Assembly (NCBI GenBank): GCA_015039465.1
Contig: MU129999.1
Location: 244,671 to 308,670, forward strand
DNA: 64,000 nt
Direction of reading: 5' to 3'
Source of the DNA: Phlegmacium glaucopus
Taxonomy: Eukaryota; Basidiomycota; Agaricomycetes; Agaricales; Cortinariaceae
Numbering within the stretch: the first letter of the stretch is position 1; each line of letters starts with the position of its first letter. Below, piece by piece: positions 1-10,397 of the stretch. Both the position numbers and the translations under genes were made by a program. Under the pieces are notes generated by a model. The model ran no database searches and was not told where the DNA came from. It saw only the letters and a program-made list of their open reading frames with translations.

Positions 1-28
1 CATTTTTGAAGAACCAAGAACTGAACTT

Positions 29-413
29 ATCAGAAAAAATAACCTTGGCCTGGCTGGCTCTGGCTGGCCTGGCCAGCCCTGGCCAGCCCTGAACATCTTT
101 GGCTAGGTTTAAAAATCTGAAAAAATACATAACAAATCACAGAAATATTTATAGCACCCAATTCCAAAAAAAGTAAACAATTACATAAGACAGATGCTGA
201 GATATTAAAGATATTAAATTATTTTAATATCTTTAATATCTCAGCATCTGTCTTATGTAATTGTTTACTTTTTTTGGAATTGGGTGCTATAAATATTTCT
301 GTGATTTGTTAGAATTTTTTCAGATTTTTAAACCTAGCCAAAGATGTTCAGGGCTGGCCAGGGCAGGCCAGGGCAGCCAGAGCCAGCCAGGCCAAGGTTA
401 TTTTTTTCTGATG
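29..413. repeat. Near-perfect palindromic hairpin element, copy 1
   Basis: The two halves, centred near base 221, are almost exact reverse complements over about 180 bp each, so a single strand would fold into one long hairpin. The ends read (C)ATCAGAAAAA and TTTTTCTGATG, and ACTT stands on both sides (25-28 and 414-417), consistent with a 4-bp target duplication. A second copy lies at 10619-11004. There is no transposase; the short open frames are translations of the arms. It is a foldback or MITE-like element of unassigned superfamily. Bases 414-710 downstream hold nothing I recognise. Confidence 0.85.
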
Positions 414-710
414 ACTTACTCAGACTCAGTCCAAGTAAATTGCTTAGACTACTTGTTTGTACCCATGTTTGTCCTCTTCCCACACAGACCATTGGTCACA
501 TGATCACAGATAAGCATGATTTCAAGCATATGGTCAGAGTAGATTACATAAGATTCCAAAAAAGGAAATTTTTTAAAGATGGTAGAGAATTGTTTTAGGA
601 CCCTGAATATGTTTAAATTCTATTAATAGCAGCTCTCCTTATTGAGAAAATTGCAAAATACTTTCCTGGACGCGGCGGTTAAACATTCTATATAAAATTC
701 AAGGTCTTTG

Positions 711-1034
711 CTGTGATCCACCAGATCTGATCAGATCTGAGCAGATTTGGCAGGCATTCTGAGCAGATCTGAGCAGAATGGAAATGATATACCTCCCTAA
801 CCTTAATAAAACCCTAACCAAACCTTAACTCAAACCTTAACCAAACCTTAACCAAACCTTAACTCAAACCTTAACCAAACCTTAACAAACCTTAACCAAA
901 CCTTAACAGAAGTAGCTAGTAGGTCTCTATTTTCTCAGATCCACTTGGATCCACTCAGAATCTGAGCAGATCTGAGCAGATCTGGTTGGATATAACAATT
1001 CTGATCAGATCTGATCAGATCTGGTGGGGGACAG
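711..1034. repeat. Satellite-bearing short element with inverted ends (family H, copy 1)
   Basis: The ends are inverted: CTGTGATCCACCAGATCTGA at the left and the complement of CTGTCCCCCACCAGATCTGA at the right. Inside each end are short repeats built from GATCTGATCA and GAGCAGATCT. The core (about 790-905) is a run of CCAAACCTTAA units that resembles degenerate telomere-type repeat. No coding capacity is seen. Related ends occur at 6911, 47955 and 54717, but each copy has a different internal short repeat. Confidence 0.6.
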
Positions 1035-1145
1035 AAAAGTACTGGAAATTTCATAAATTCTAAATAAATTCTAAGGGACTCCCAGGGCCTCCTGATGTGA
1101 TTTAATCCAGATGGTCAATGCACCAGGATGCACTAAAGGTGTCAA

Positions 1146-1399
1146 AATCATTTTTCCTGATGCAGTCCAAGTTCAGTCCGAGCTGAGTCCAAGTTGAGTC
1201 CAAGTCCAAGTAATTTTTTACTTGGACTCGGACTCAGCTCGGACTCAGCTTGGACTGAACTCAGACTGAACTCAGACTGAACTCAGACTGACTCGGACTG
1301 AACTCGGACTTTTGATGTTTTTACTCGGACTACTCAGATTCTGATCAGATTCTGATCGGATTACTCGGATTCCGATCGGACTGGTGGGTGAGTGTAAAG
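1146..1399. repeat. Satellite-bearing short element (family H, copy 2)
   Basis: This block is built from short repeats of the GAGTCCAAGT / GACTCGGACT type. The two halves are mutually inverted around about 1208-1215, and the block ends in a GGTGGGTGAGTGTAAAG tail. No gene is seen. Bases 1035-1145 between this and the previous copy are unassigned. The boundaries are approximate. Confidence 0.45.
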
Positions 1400-1533
1400 T
1401 CTTGCCCCTATCCCTGTGTGTTACAAGTCAAGGTTACACCTTCCCTAAACAAACAACAGGGAGGCTTTTGACTTAAAGACTAGTCCATTGCTCTCTGGTT
1501 GGTGTTTTATAACAACACAAACAATGATTTATA
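1400..1533 (+). repeat. 3'-end fragment of element A
   Basis: This stretch matches the last ~135 bp of the element A copies at 7196-8550, 56679-58090 and 62581-63993, and ends in the same terminal ATGATTTATA. The rest of the element is missing. Its terminus sits directly against the C-terminal domain of the neighbouring hAT transposase remnant, so an element A copy appears to have inserted there and then lost its 5' part. Confidence 0.75.
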
Positions 1534-4011
1534 GTGTTCACTTGAGACCCATGATGCCATGATTGCCAGATAGTCACGAGCAAGAGAGGCCCATGTTGGG
1601 TAGTGATGGGCATTCAGCTGTAGAATTTATGAGAACAATACAGGAAAAATCCAAAAGTAAATTAAAACCGACATACCCCCCACCAGCGGACAATGCCCAT
1701 GTCTTCCAGAACAGTCTCATGTGTTTATAGGTAGAGATTCCACTCCCGCAACCATGGCTTTGATGGGTTGGGACGACGCTTCAAGTTCTTCTTCTGATTC
1801 TGTATCATCAACCCAACCTCATCACGGTCGGCACCAGGTTCTAAATTTGGCACATGCAAGTCTTCAGCATTTGGATTGTAATACTTTGCTTTGCTTCAAG
1901 TTGAGATCAATGCCTGCGTTGCAAGGTTGATAATGTGAGCTAGACACCTACACAGTGGATCAGTGAGGAGTACCTGAGGAAAATAAATAATCAGACTCAT
2001 CAAATGTGCCTTTTTGCCACATCAAACCTTGTCCCTGTCTTCAAGAGATAGCACCATGCGAATTCTTTCAACATTGTTGTATTGTTGGAGGCATTGTCGC
2101 ACATAATATGCCCAATCTAAATTCTAAATGTTAGTAAATGGAAAGGAAACGAGTAAGAGAATAAATCACACCTTATGCACAATGCCGAGCCTATTGCAAA
2201 TTTTGTACAGGGCTTGGCCAAGTCGAACACTGTCATGAGCAGTGTTCATCTGTACAAACCCAAAGAGTGATTCTCTTTCAACCCAGTCACCGTTTGGCAG
2301 CTCTTCAATCCAGTGACCAGTTGTTGCAAAGTAGCTGTCCCCATTTGAAGCTGTCCACGCATTGTCAGTCAGACTAATTTCACCATGGACAGCAGAACTC
2401 TACATAGGAAATTAGATAGCCTCAAAATAAAAGCAAGAAGAACACTCACATTAAGATGTTCCTTCAATGCCTTCATCTGCTCCCTAAACTGTTTTATGAT
2501 TTCTTGGCAAGTTTGCTTTCGTGAAGGAAATTTTACACCACGAGTTGAACGCGCTGCAATATTAACCATCTTCTGAAATTTGGGATGTTTGAAAGCTTGA
2601 ATTGGCTGTGGAGTTGGACATTAATCATAGTTCACCATCTAGGCACTGTTCCTTACCTGGTGTGTTTCTTTCAATTAGCCATTTGATGGCTGCCTCCTTG
2701 AAGATTTTGTCACTGTACAGAGTCGGTGTTTCTTCAGCCATCATGGGCTTGAAATGGTCATCAACAGAGGTTTGTCAAAGTAGTTCATTGGCAAGAGATT
2801 CTCGTCGATATTTTGCATCTTGCGGCAACATAGAATCAATGTTATTGGTGCACTTTCAATACACATGCTATGGGTTTTGAGTATATGTGCACTGAACTCA
2901 CAACATTTGACATACTGGATGGGAGGCAGCCATATGCCTGTGCATAGTTGTCGGTTCATCAACGATGGTATGTTCTTTCTTGGGGCAGCCATCAACCCCG
3001 TCCCTGGATAGGATTAGCATTACAGTTCTCATAATATATTCAGTACTTACCTGCAGGAAATGCAAGTTGCCTGTCCCACTTTGGCACCTTTCACTCAAGG
3101 TGCCTGCTTGAAGAAGTGTTCAACATCAGCTGTAGGTTGAGTTTTGTTTAATTTCAGGACTTCTCCAGTGTTGGAAATGTCGTTGTCAATGCTCTGGACA
3201 CTCGCTGATGGTGCGTCATTGTTACCTGAGTAAAGACTGTCAGTGGTGTTTGAAAAACACAATCATTTACATACTCTTTGATGTACACTTCTTGCTTTTC
3301 TTCTTTTTCTTAGGGCAAGAATTGTCAGACTGCTGAGTAGAGGTAGGAGAAGTGGAGGTAGGAGAAGTGTTGTCATTCTTGTTGTTGTTGTTGTTGACTC
3401 CGACAATGATAGGGTGTTTCTTTTGGTTTGGAATGGTGGCATCTGACATAGACCCGAGTTCCTGATCCTGTCAGGAGACACCTATTGTGCCCGCCTCTAT
3501 GCTTGCTTAGTATGTACTTACCTTCACTCATCTCTATGATTGTATCCCATACCGCATCCCCTATCCTGCTCCTCATGTTCTCCCTTCTATTGTTGTAGTA
3601 GTTGTCCCTTCGCCAATGACATCTTGATAGATGTCAGTTTATATTTAGGTTATCTTTACCTCATCCTACCTTATTACCTCCTAGCTGTATATAGTCAAAT
3701 TGGCTCCCACGCCTGTAGTATATAGATGAAAGGTGGTTATTGAAGATAGCCACCTTTGTATTCAACTTGGTTCCCAGGTTCTAATGTCCCCTAACAGATC
3801 CAAGGCATCGCCACCATCAGAATCTGTTGATGGGACGACATCATGAGAGGCTGTTCCTTTGGGCAATTGTGCAGAGGGCTCCTCATGTACTTGTGCTTTG
3901 CAAGCATTGGCGATGGCATGTCGGTGGGATGAGAGCTGATGAGAACTGACATTCTCTGATCCGAGTTTGGCAGAAGGTTGGGCATTTCATGAAGGATGAG
4001 AATGAGCCATG
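1534..4011 (-). pseudogene. Degenerate hAT-family transposase with BED finger
   Basis: Read on the minus strand, the order is: an N-terminal low-complexity stretch; a lysine-rich patch (PKKKKKSKK); a BED-finger-like region with IVDEPTTMHRHMAASH (about 2930-2970); a catalytic-core segment with IMCDNASNNTTM (about 2060-2110); DPLCRCLAHIINLATQAL (about 1920-1970); and the C-terminal hAT dimerisation motif with WASLARDYLAIMASWVSSE just inside 1534. Stops and frame breaks occur throughout. Several stops look like CGA to TGA changes, for example the stop after 'QALIST'. A solo LTR (3469-3796) splits an Asp codon near the N-terminus, and element A material cuts the C-terminus. In life it would have been the DNA-binding and cutting enzyme of a hAT transposon; as it stands it cannot make a working protein. 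Confidence 0.85.
3469..3796 (+). mobile_element. Solo LTR (family G) inside the hAT remnant, TSD GATCC
   Basis: It begins TGTCAGGAGACACC and ends GTCCCCTAACA. GATCC lies on both sides (3464-3468 and 3797-3801), a perfect 5-bp target duplication. The same LTR in the other orientation is at 60051-60383. No internal retroelement sequence remains, so the pair of LTRs recombined to one. Removing it restores continuity of the hAT reading frame across an Asp codon, which shows it arrived after the hAT element. Confidence 0.88.
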
Positions 4012-4085
4012 TTTGTTTGTACACATATCAACAGGCCTTTAAATAAGCCAGCAAAAAAACCCAACTAAATACGATAAAACAATGC

Positions 4086-4241
4086 CTTAGTAATGGCTCA
4101 AGGCCACGGCCCATGGCTTTCCAAAATCAAAGCCAGAGCCATAGGCTTTGGAAAGCCATACAAAAAGCCCGGCTTGGCCTGGCTTTTGGTGGACAGCTTT
4201 GGCTGGCTCCAGCCTCCAGGCCAGAGCCGGCACATCACTAG
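4086..4241. repeat. Small hAT-like hairpin element
   Basis: The left end reads TAGTAATGGCTC; the right end, inverted, reads TAGTGATGTGCCGGCTC. Inner stretches rich in GGCTTTGG/CCAAAGCC are also mutually inverted. The TAGTRATG termini resemble those of the element at 38543-39078. I could not find a convincing 8-bp target duplication, so the boundaries and class are tentative. Confidence 0.5.
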
Positions 4242-5310
4242 TTTGAAGTCCAGATTTTGTATTGGCTGCTGTGAAGTCACTGAACGACGCTCCTGGATTT
4301 CATCAGCAATGATCATTGCTTTCATTTAAAAGAAGATGGAGCACTGTTTGAAGTATACATCATGTTCACCGGAAAGTTCTTGGCCTGTCCCAATGTCCTC
4401 ATCTTTTTTGGTGTTCTTTGAGTCTCCCATACACCAGCATCTATTGCTGTATTCAGGCATGGTGGATCATTCGAGTGAGTTTTGACTCCTTCAGGTTTCA
4501 AAGTAATAAAGATGAACTTTCATTATGACAGAGGTCCGATCTTCCAGGATTTCCATTGATATCAGTTATGGAATGTACATTATCTTTTGGTTTTCAAAGC
4601 GACTGCGTTGGCAATGTTGTGCCAGATACTTAATAGCCTATAATGTTAGAGACATTGGATTGAAGGCCATTTTTCAAGTCATCAAACCCCATGTTAGTCA
4701 ATGGCATGCCTTTCATCTGAAGATATGGGACAATGAATTTGTACCATTTCAAAGACTATTGTACCTCTCAGCAACTTTACTTCACCACTTATAGGCCACC
4801 AGTTATTGTCTTCAGTAATTTTCTACCATGCATTTCCTTAATTGGTGTTAATTTACCATGGGCTGATAGTCCATACCTCATGAAGGTCCAGGTCAAAATG
4901 AAGCTCACTTTGTATGTCCAGTACCGGGTTGTGGGAGCACATTTACATGTTCTTTCAATCTGCATGGTTCATTATTTAATTTGTTGCTCTTCAAAAATTC
5001 AATTGTTTTCTGTCTACAGGTCATATGCAATCTCACACAGAGGAGCAATGATATATTTGTGAGTGGGCCAGTTGTAAGAAAGGATTTGCTTGCCAACATG
5101 ACTGATAGACCTCTGGCTTGATGTGGATTCTGGGTGGGCTCGCACCCTCTTGGAGAAGTTGCAAATGAAATACAGCATGAGCAATGCAGACAGAGTGAAG
5201 GTCTGTTACACTAGTGAAGGTAAGTGTGAATTGCTCACACGTATGTCTACTGTTTCTGAAGTTGGCTTGGAAGAATAGTGTGATGTAAGTAGTAATTTCT
5301 AATTTTCATA
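4242..5310. other. Unassigned region with a C2H2-finger-like fragment
   Basis: Most of this kilobase carries no frame I can place. On the plus strand around 4890-4965 there is a short stretch reading FVCPVPGCGSTFTCSFNLHG, which has the C-x4-C and aromatic/leucine spacing of a fungal C2H2 zinc finger but lacks clear histidines. A second plausible plus-strand piece (5110-5220) encodes LWLDVDSGWARTLLEKLQ and is not recognised. They may be host-gene fragments picked up by the adjacent Helitron, or simply older debris. Confidence 0.35.
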
Positions 5311-5314
5311 CAAT

Positions 5315-6905
5315 TTATTGTAATAAAACTTCTGGATAAACAATATTTGTAGTTTTTGTCATGTTTCCTTGTGGTAAAAGAATATGAACATTTTTGCTCA
5401 AAGTCACCCTTGACAACGTGATGTAAAGTTGGCCATGACAGAAAACTGGGGACAGGAGGTGGACTCCTATGTATTTCAAAGATTGACCTTCCACTTTATT
5501 AATGGTCATTGCGAATGACAACCAAACAGGGAATTGACATCGTTTTAGAGTGAAGGGATATCCACACAATGAAGGCTTGAGAGTGATCCTTGGGATGAAT
5601 GCTTTTACACCATGGTGCTCATTTCCAATGATCATAACTTCTAGAATTTGAGGATATGCTTGAAGGAGGATCATTCGTGTCCCATTGCATAATCCTTTGC
5701 CAGGATATAAATTCCGCAGCAACATCAAAGGGCAACCTATCTTGTGTTTTAATTTGGAGGATGGTAAGGATGATGATTCCAGCATGCATAGGAAATCTTC
5801 AGGAATATCATTTGGTATGCCTTCTCCTTCATTCTCAAGACTGTCAGCACTATAGCAAATTATTTCATCACTGTTGAATTTTTGGAGGATTTTTTCATTA
5901 GTTTTGCGAACATCGACATTTTGAGGTGCAAGAATTGTGTGGTCAAGGAAGTACATGGCAGGAGAAGGAGTGAGTGATGTGCTTTCAATGTCTCTATAGA
6001 TGTTATCAATCAGCTCATCTTCATTGAATGTTACCATAGAAGTCGGAATGTTGATGTTACCGTTCACATCAATGTTTCATCCATGTCCAACATCCAACAG
6101 CCATTGGGCAAAATGTGAATCTCAGGAGAATGTTCGAGTCGCATGTTGTGTCACAATTTAAAATGTGCATATGATTCCATAGGTAGGACTTTCAAAGACA
6201 TGCATCAATGATATCTGTGCATGATCCCTTTGGAATGACAGGTAGGATCTGTTGGAAGTCTCCTCCGAAAATCATTGTAAGTCCACCAAAAGGTTTATGA
6301 CAGTTTCAAAGGTCTTGGAAAGTGTGGTTGAGTGCTTCAAAACAATGATGATGAGTCATCAAGCACTCATCATAGATAACAGCTCGTGCCATCCTCAACA
6401 GATCTGCTTGAAGACTTTGTTTTGGTATGGTGCATATTGAATCACTGTCCAGAGTATTGATTGGAATCTTGAACATTGAATGCCTCGTCTGTCCTCCTGG
6501 CAACAGTAAGCATGCAAGTCCTGCTTGAACAGCATGGCATATTGCTTGGTAGAGGTAAGTTTTCCCACAGCCTCCAAATCCATTGATGAAGAAAATTTTG
6601 CCTTTGTTGTGAATGATAGAGCACCAAATTTCATCAAATGCATATCATTGTTCTTCATTGAAGGAAGACATCAGGTGATTTGCAATAGTTCCTTCAAATC
6701 CTGTGTCATAGTTTAATTGTTGACATATCAACCAATTCCTTGTGGAGTCTGTCCAATTCAATTGAGGTAAAGGCATCGAAGTGAAATGAGACAGAGCATG
6801 ACCTGAGTCGTGAAGGATGATATCAATGATGTGTAAGCCAAAGTCATAGACATCATTTTCTGTGACTGTTGTTTGTCCCAAGTGGTGGAGCTGATGTCAT
6901 AGATG
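5315..6905 (-). pseudogene. Helitron Pif1-type helicase remnant
   Basis: On the minus strand the order runs from a segment with YDFGLHIIDIILHDSGHALS (about 6860-6800), through a Walker A motif GFGGCGKTYLYQAI (about 6590-6540), to an open C-terminal frame of 250 codons (5315-6067). That frame contains the CPLMLLRNL and GVKAFIPRI type motifs, the TINKVEGQSL helicase motif, and the terminal LYITLSRVT motif of Pif1-like helicases in Helitrons. Several indels and stops break the first half. The Rep nuclease domain that should precede the helicase is absent, so the element is 5' truncated at about 6905 by satellite-bearing sequence. It is inactive. Confidence 0.85.
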
Positions 6906-6910
6906 TGTAC

Positions 6911-7195
6911 TTTACAGTCCCCCACGTTGTCCGGCCGGAGTCCGGCGGACTCCACTAAAATTCCGGTAAAAGTCCGGTCAGAGTCCGGTCAGAGTCTGGT
7001 CAGAGTCCAGTCAGAGTCCGGTGAAAGTAGAAAAATGCCTGGACTGTATGTCTGGTCACAGTCCACCGGACTTTTGATAGAATTTAGGGTTATATTTAGA
7101 TTTAGAGGTTAGGCTTAGGGTTATATTTAGATTTAGGGCTTAGGCCTAGGGCTTAGGATTAATATTTAGGGATGGGGATATTTTCTGTCCGCGCT
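6911..7195. repeat. Satellite-bearing element (family H, copy 3)
   Basis: It opens with TTTACAGTCCCCCACG, then about ten copies of an AGAGTCCGGTC-type unit, then a core of TTAGGGTTATATTTAGATT and GGCTTAGG-like repeats. It ends near ATTTTCTGTCCGCG. The overall plan (conserved end, variable short repeat, TTAGGG-like core) matches the copy at 711-1034 although the repeated unit differs. No gene. Confidence 0.5.
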
Positions 7196-8550
7196 GTCGC
7201 GCACCAATACTGATTGGTAGCGTGAGAAGAAAGCTTAAAAGTCACCATCATGAAAATAAGCGGACTTTGAATTTGCTTACCTATTTTGGAAGCGGCCCTG
7301 AATCGCGTTCCTGGTCAACAAAACCATTTGTTCAACGATAACATCCTCATCGCTCATCATATCCCCAATGTCCTCCACTATGTTGTCTATCATTTACACT
7401 ATCGACATGCTCCTTAACATCTACCATCCGTTTGTCCCTTGGCTAGTGATACAACAAAGCGATCAATCTACTATTCGCATCGGTCATCGGCTCGTGTTTG
7501 ATCGCATCTATGGCCCATCATTTCAAGAACGGCCCGTTTATGGACGCATCAGCTACATCTCCCACTATGTCAAAGGCTTTGTCATCGTTGTTGTGGCTAT
7601 GGACCCACAAGTCTTCTCCTCAGCTATCTATCTTGCCATACCTCGCTCCTGGATCTCACTCAGTCCCCTATCCTCAATCATCTACCTCTTATCTTATCAT
7701 TCACTGCCAAAACCAACATTCACGCGGTACCTGAAGCCTTCCCACCCTCTTTATGACAATTTAGGAAGTCCAGGAGGATCACGAGTAAGCAGGAATTGCA
7801 GATGAATCAGCAGCAGAGGATTATTCTCGCAGAGTGTCAAGTGTTATCAAGGCTGCGCGACATGGGACCATGGGCAAGTAGTGTTTTCTCGGGAACAAGG
7901 CTGCGCCTTTCAAGTGTTGACTCAGGACCTTTCACATTTTTGACATGACCACACGCCTATGGAGTCGATATATTTTTGCTATTGGACTATGTACACTGCC
8001 TTCTTTTCTTTTCTCTCGCACTTTGACACTTTACAGATTATTTTACTGTTCCTTTTCTTTTCCATTGTTCTTTTCTGCTCGCAGCTGTCCTCTCTTTATC
8101 TTTCTTCCTTTGACAGCGCGTACTTTGTTTCTTTTTATTGTTTTACATAGCCTCATCCTTAGGGTATAAATACTGCTCTTTTGTACCAGGATAGGTAGTT
8201 CAGTTCAATTCATTCTTACCCCCCACTTTCATCATCTCAGTGGAATTCCAGTGAATTCCTCCCTTAAGTTCGCTTTTCTTGCCCCTTACTGTCAATCTAT
8301 CCCCTATCCCTCAACCACTATAGTCTTACTGAAGACTCTCTCTTGCTCATCCTCATCCTTGTCTTATACCTCATTCATCTTCCAAGACCTTCATCCTCCT
8401 CATTCTCTTCTCTATTCTTTCCCCTTACCTCTGTGTGTTAAAAGTCAAGGTTATACCTTCCCTAAACGAACAACAGGGAGTCTCTTGACCTAAGGTCTGG
8501 TCCACTGCTCTCTGGTTGGTGTTTATATACAACAACAACAACGATTTATA
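7196..8550 (+). mobile_element. Element A, copy 1 (1.4-kb LTR-like repeat)
   Basis: It starts GTCGCGCACCAATACTGATT and ends ACGATTTATA, the same ends as the copies at 56679-58090 and 62581-63993. The second half has features of a promoter-bearing LTR: a TATAAATACTGC box near 8165 followed by pyrimidine-rich sequence. The first half holds an open frame (7368-7805). No terminal direct repeat is present within the element, so the unit could be one very large solo LTR or a non-autonomous element. The right end abuts gypsy sequence at 8551 without a matching duplication, so this junction is not a simple insertion. Confidence 0.7.
7368..7805 (+). CDS. Element A open reading frame, unknown function
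   Basis: This is an open frame of 145 codons from an ATG (MSSTMLSIIYTIDMLLNIYH...). It is conserved in position and length in two other copies of the element (57481-57918 and 63384-63884, minus strand). The predicted protein is hydrophobic and rich in Ile, Leu, Ser and Tyr, with a central segment ISHYVKGFVIVVVAMDPQVF. I do not recognise a family. Differences between copies are often R to W, R to H or R to C, as expected from CpG decay, so conservation of the frame may only reflect recent spread. A second overlapping frame is also open, which weakens the case for coding. Confidence 0.3.
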   Translation: MSSTMLSIIYTIDMLLNIYHPFVPWLVIQQSDQSTIRIGHRLVFDRIYGPSFQERPVYGRISYISHYVKGFVIVVVAMDPQVFSSAIYLAIPRSWISLSPLSSIIYLLSYHSLPKPTFTRYLKPSHPLYDNLGSPGGSRVSRNCR

Positions 8551-10380
8551 TCGCGATCATAGATTTCGTAGTTTCGTTCAGTTGGGGAAAAGCTTTTCAA
8601 TAGGAAAGCTACAGGGTGTCGGTCTCCGTTCGTGTCTGTCTGAGTAAGGACTGCGCCTGATGCGTATTTCGAAGCATCAGATTCGATTTGGAAAGGTCGG
8701 GTCAGGTCAGGCATTCGTAAAACCAGTTCTTTGGTAAAGCGTCATTTCAGCATTTCAAAGGTTTCTTGACATTTATCGGTCCATTCGAAGGGTGTGTCTT
8801 TCTTCAAGAGATTGTTCAATGGTTGACATAGGTCAGAGAAGTGTCGGATGAATCGTCGGTAAAAGTTTCCGAATCCTAAAAAGGATCGTACTTCTTTAAC
8901 AGAGGTAGGAGTCGGCCAGTCTCGGATACCCTTGAGTTTGGTTGGGTCCATAGAGATCTTGCCTTCTTCAATGATCATTCCAAGATATTCGACTTTCTTC
9001 TTATTGAATTCGCATTTCTTTGGTTTCAAATAGAGATTGTTTTCCCATAAACGTTGTAAGACCTTTTTTGTAATTTCTTCGAGATCCTTTTCGTTCTTTG
9101 CAAAGATTAAGATGTTGTCCATGTAGACAATGATATAGTCGCCTTCGATGAGATCTTCAAAGATAGAGTCCATCATTGCTTGGAACGTTGCCGGTGAATT
9201 GCACATTCCGAAGAACATTACTGTCGGTTCGAATAATCCTCGATTTGTTTTGAACGCAGCTTTCCATTCGTCTCCTTTGGCAATCCGGACGTTATTGTAA
9301 CCTCTAAGGACGTCAAACTTAGTGAAGCAGGTTGCGCCTTTGAGTTTGTCCATGATTTCGGTGATAAGTGGGAGTGGGTAAGCATTCTTGACTGTGTGTT
9401 CATTCAGATATCGATAATCTTGACAGGGTCGAAGCTTTCCGTCTTTCTTTGATACAAAGAAGAAAGGTGAAGCCATCAGGGATTTCGATTTTCGAATGTA
9501 TTTTCGGTTGAGATTTTCTTTAAGGAATTTGTCCAGTTCAATTTGTTCTGCCGGTGTAAGGTTGTACGTCTTGAAAGATTTTGGTTGGAAAGTCGGTTTC
9601 ATTTCAATCTTGTGGTCCCAGGGTCGTTCTTCAGGAAATCTGTCCGCCTTTTTCTCATCAAATACATCTAAGTATTCATGATACTCCGGTGGTACTATTT
9701 CTTCGACAGGGATGTCAGGCTTGATGTCGTATTTCATAGCCAGATCTTGTGAAGCGGAGGTTTCCGCATTGATCCAATATTTGTTGTCCATTTCGCCATT
9801 GATAAAAGCGACGAGTACTGATATTTCATCATCGTCGGTGGGGTTCTGTGTTCGATTGAGATATTCTTCAATATCGTCTTCATCTTCAACAGTAGTGGGT
9901 TTAGAGGGTGTCCTAAAAATCGATTTCCGTGGTTGTTCTTCTTTTGTTTGTTCGGGTTCGCGCCATGTAAGGGTTTCCTTCTTCCAGTTTATTTCGGGAT
10001 TGTTTTCTTTAAGCCAAGTGGCTCCAAGAATAATCTTGTGTTTCCCTAATCCGGTAACTAAAAGTCGGTTCATCTTCTTTTGTCCTAGTACATTGATCTC
10101 AAGGTTTACGTAATGTTTGATTGTGCCTTGTTTGTTCAGGGTACCGTCGACGTTAAAAACTTTGGTGGGAACATTTAAGGTTTTGATCGTAAATTTTTTG
10201 TGTTCTCACGAAGTTTTGGTCGATGAATTTTCCGTCTGCGCCAGAGTCGATAAAGGCTTGTTCGATGATTTCCGGATCTTCTTGCGTTTCGCTCGTTATA
10301 GAAATAGGTATTTTCATTCGGTGTATGTTTAGACGAGGTACTAAGCAATTGGATATGGATAGCGTGGGAGAAACTGACAT
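8551..10380 (-). pseudogene. Ty3/gypsy pol remnant (protease, RT, start of RNase H)
   Basis: Minus strand. The aspartic protease motif FIDSGADGKFID lies near 10250. After a frameshift near 10200 a long open frame (10073 to 8742) covers the linker and the reverse transcriptase, including FFVSKKDGKLRPCQDYRYLN, FDVLRGYNNVRI and the active-site segment VYMDNILIFA. Gypsy RTs have YxDD here, so the second Asp has become Asn. The RNase H start PDLTRPFQIESDAS follows after a second frame break and is cut off at 8551, after YEIYDRD. The rest of RNase H, the integrase and the 3' LTR are missing. Cannot be functional. Confidence 0.9.
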
Positions 10381-10397
10381 CGATTCAGTTCTCCGCT

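Noticed and set aside
261..503. Open frames over the palindromic element (also 10499-10771 and 10852-11073)
   Set aside because: They are translations of the hairpin arms, present in both orientations because the element is a palindrome.
7196..7202. TCGCG at both ends of element A copy 1 as a target duplication
   Set aside because: The right-hand TCGCG belongs to gypsy codons (YDRD) and the left-hand one to the element itself, as copy 2 shows. It is coincidence.
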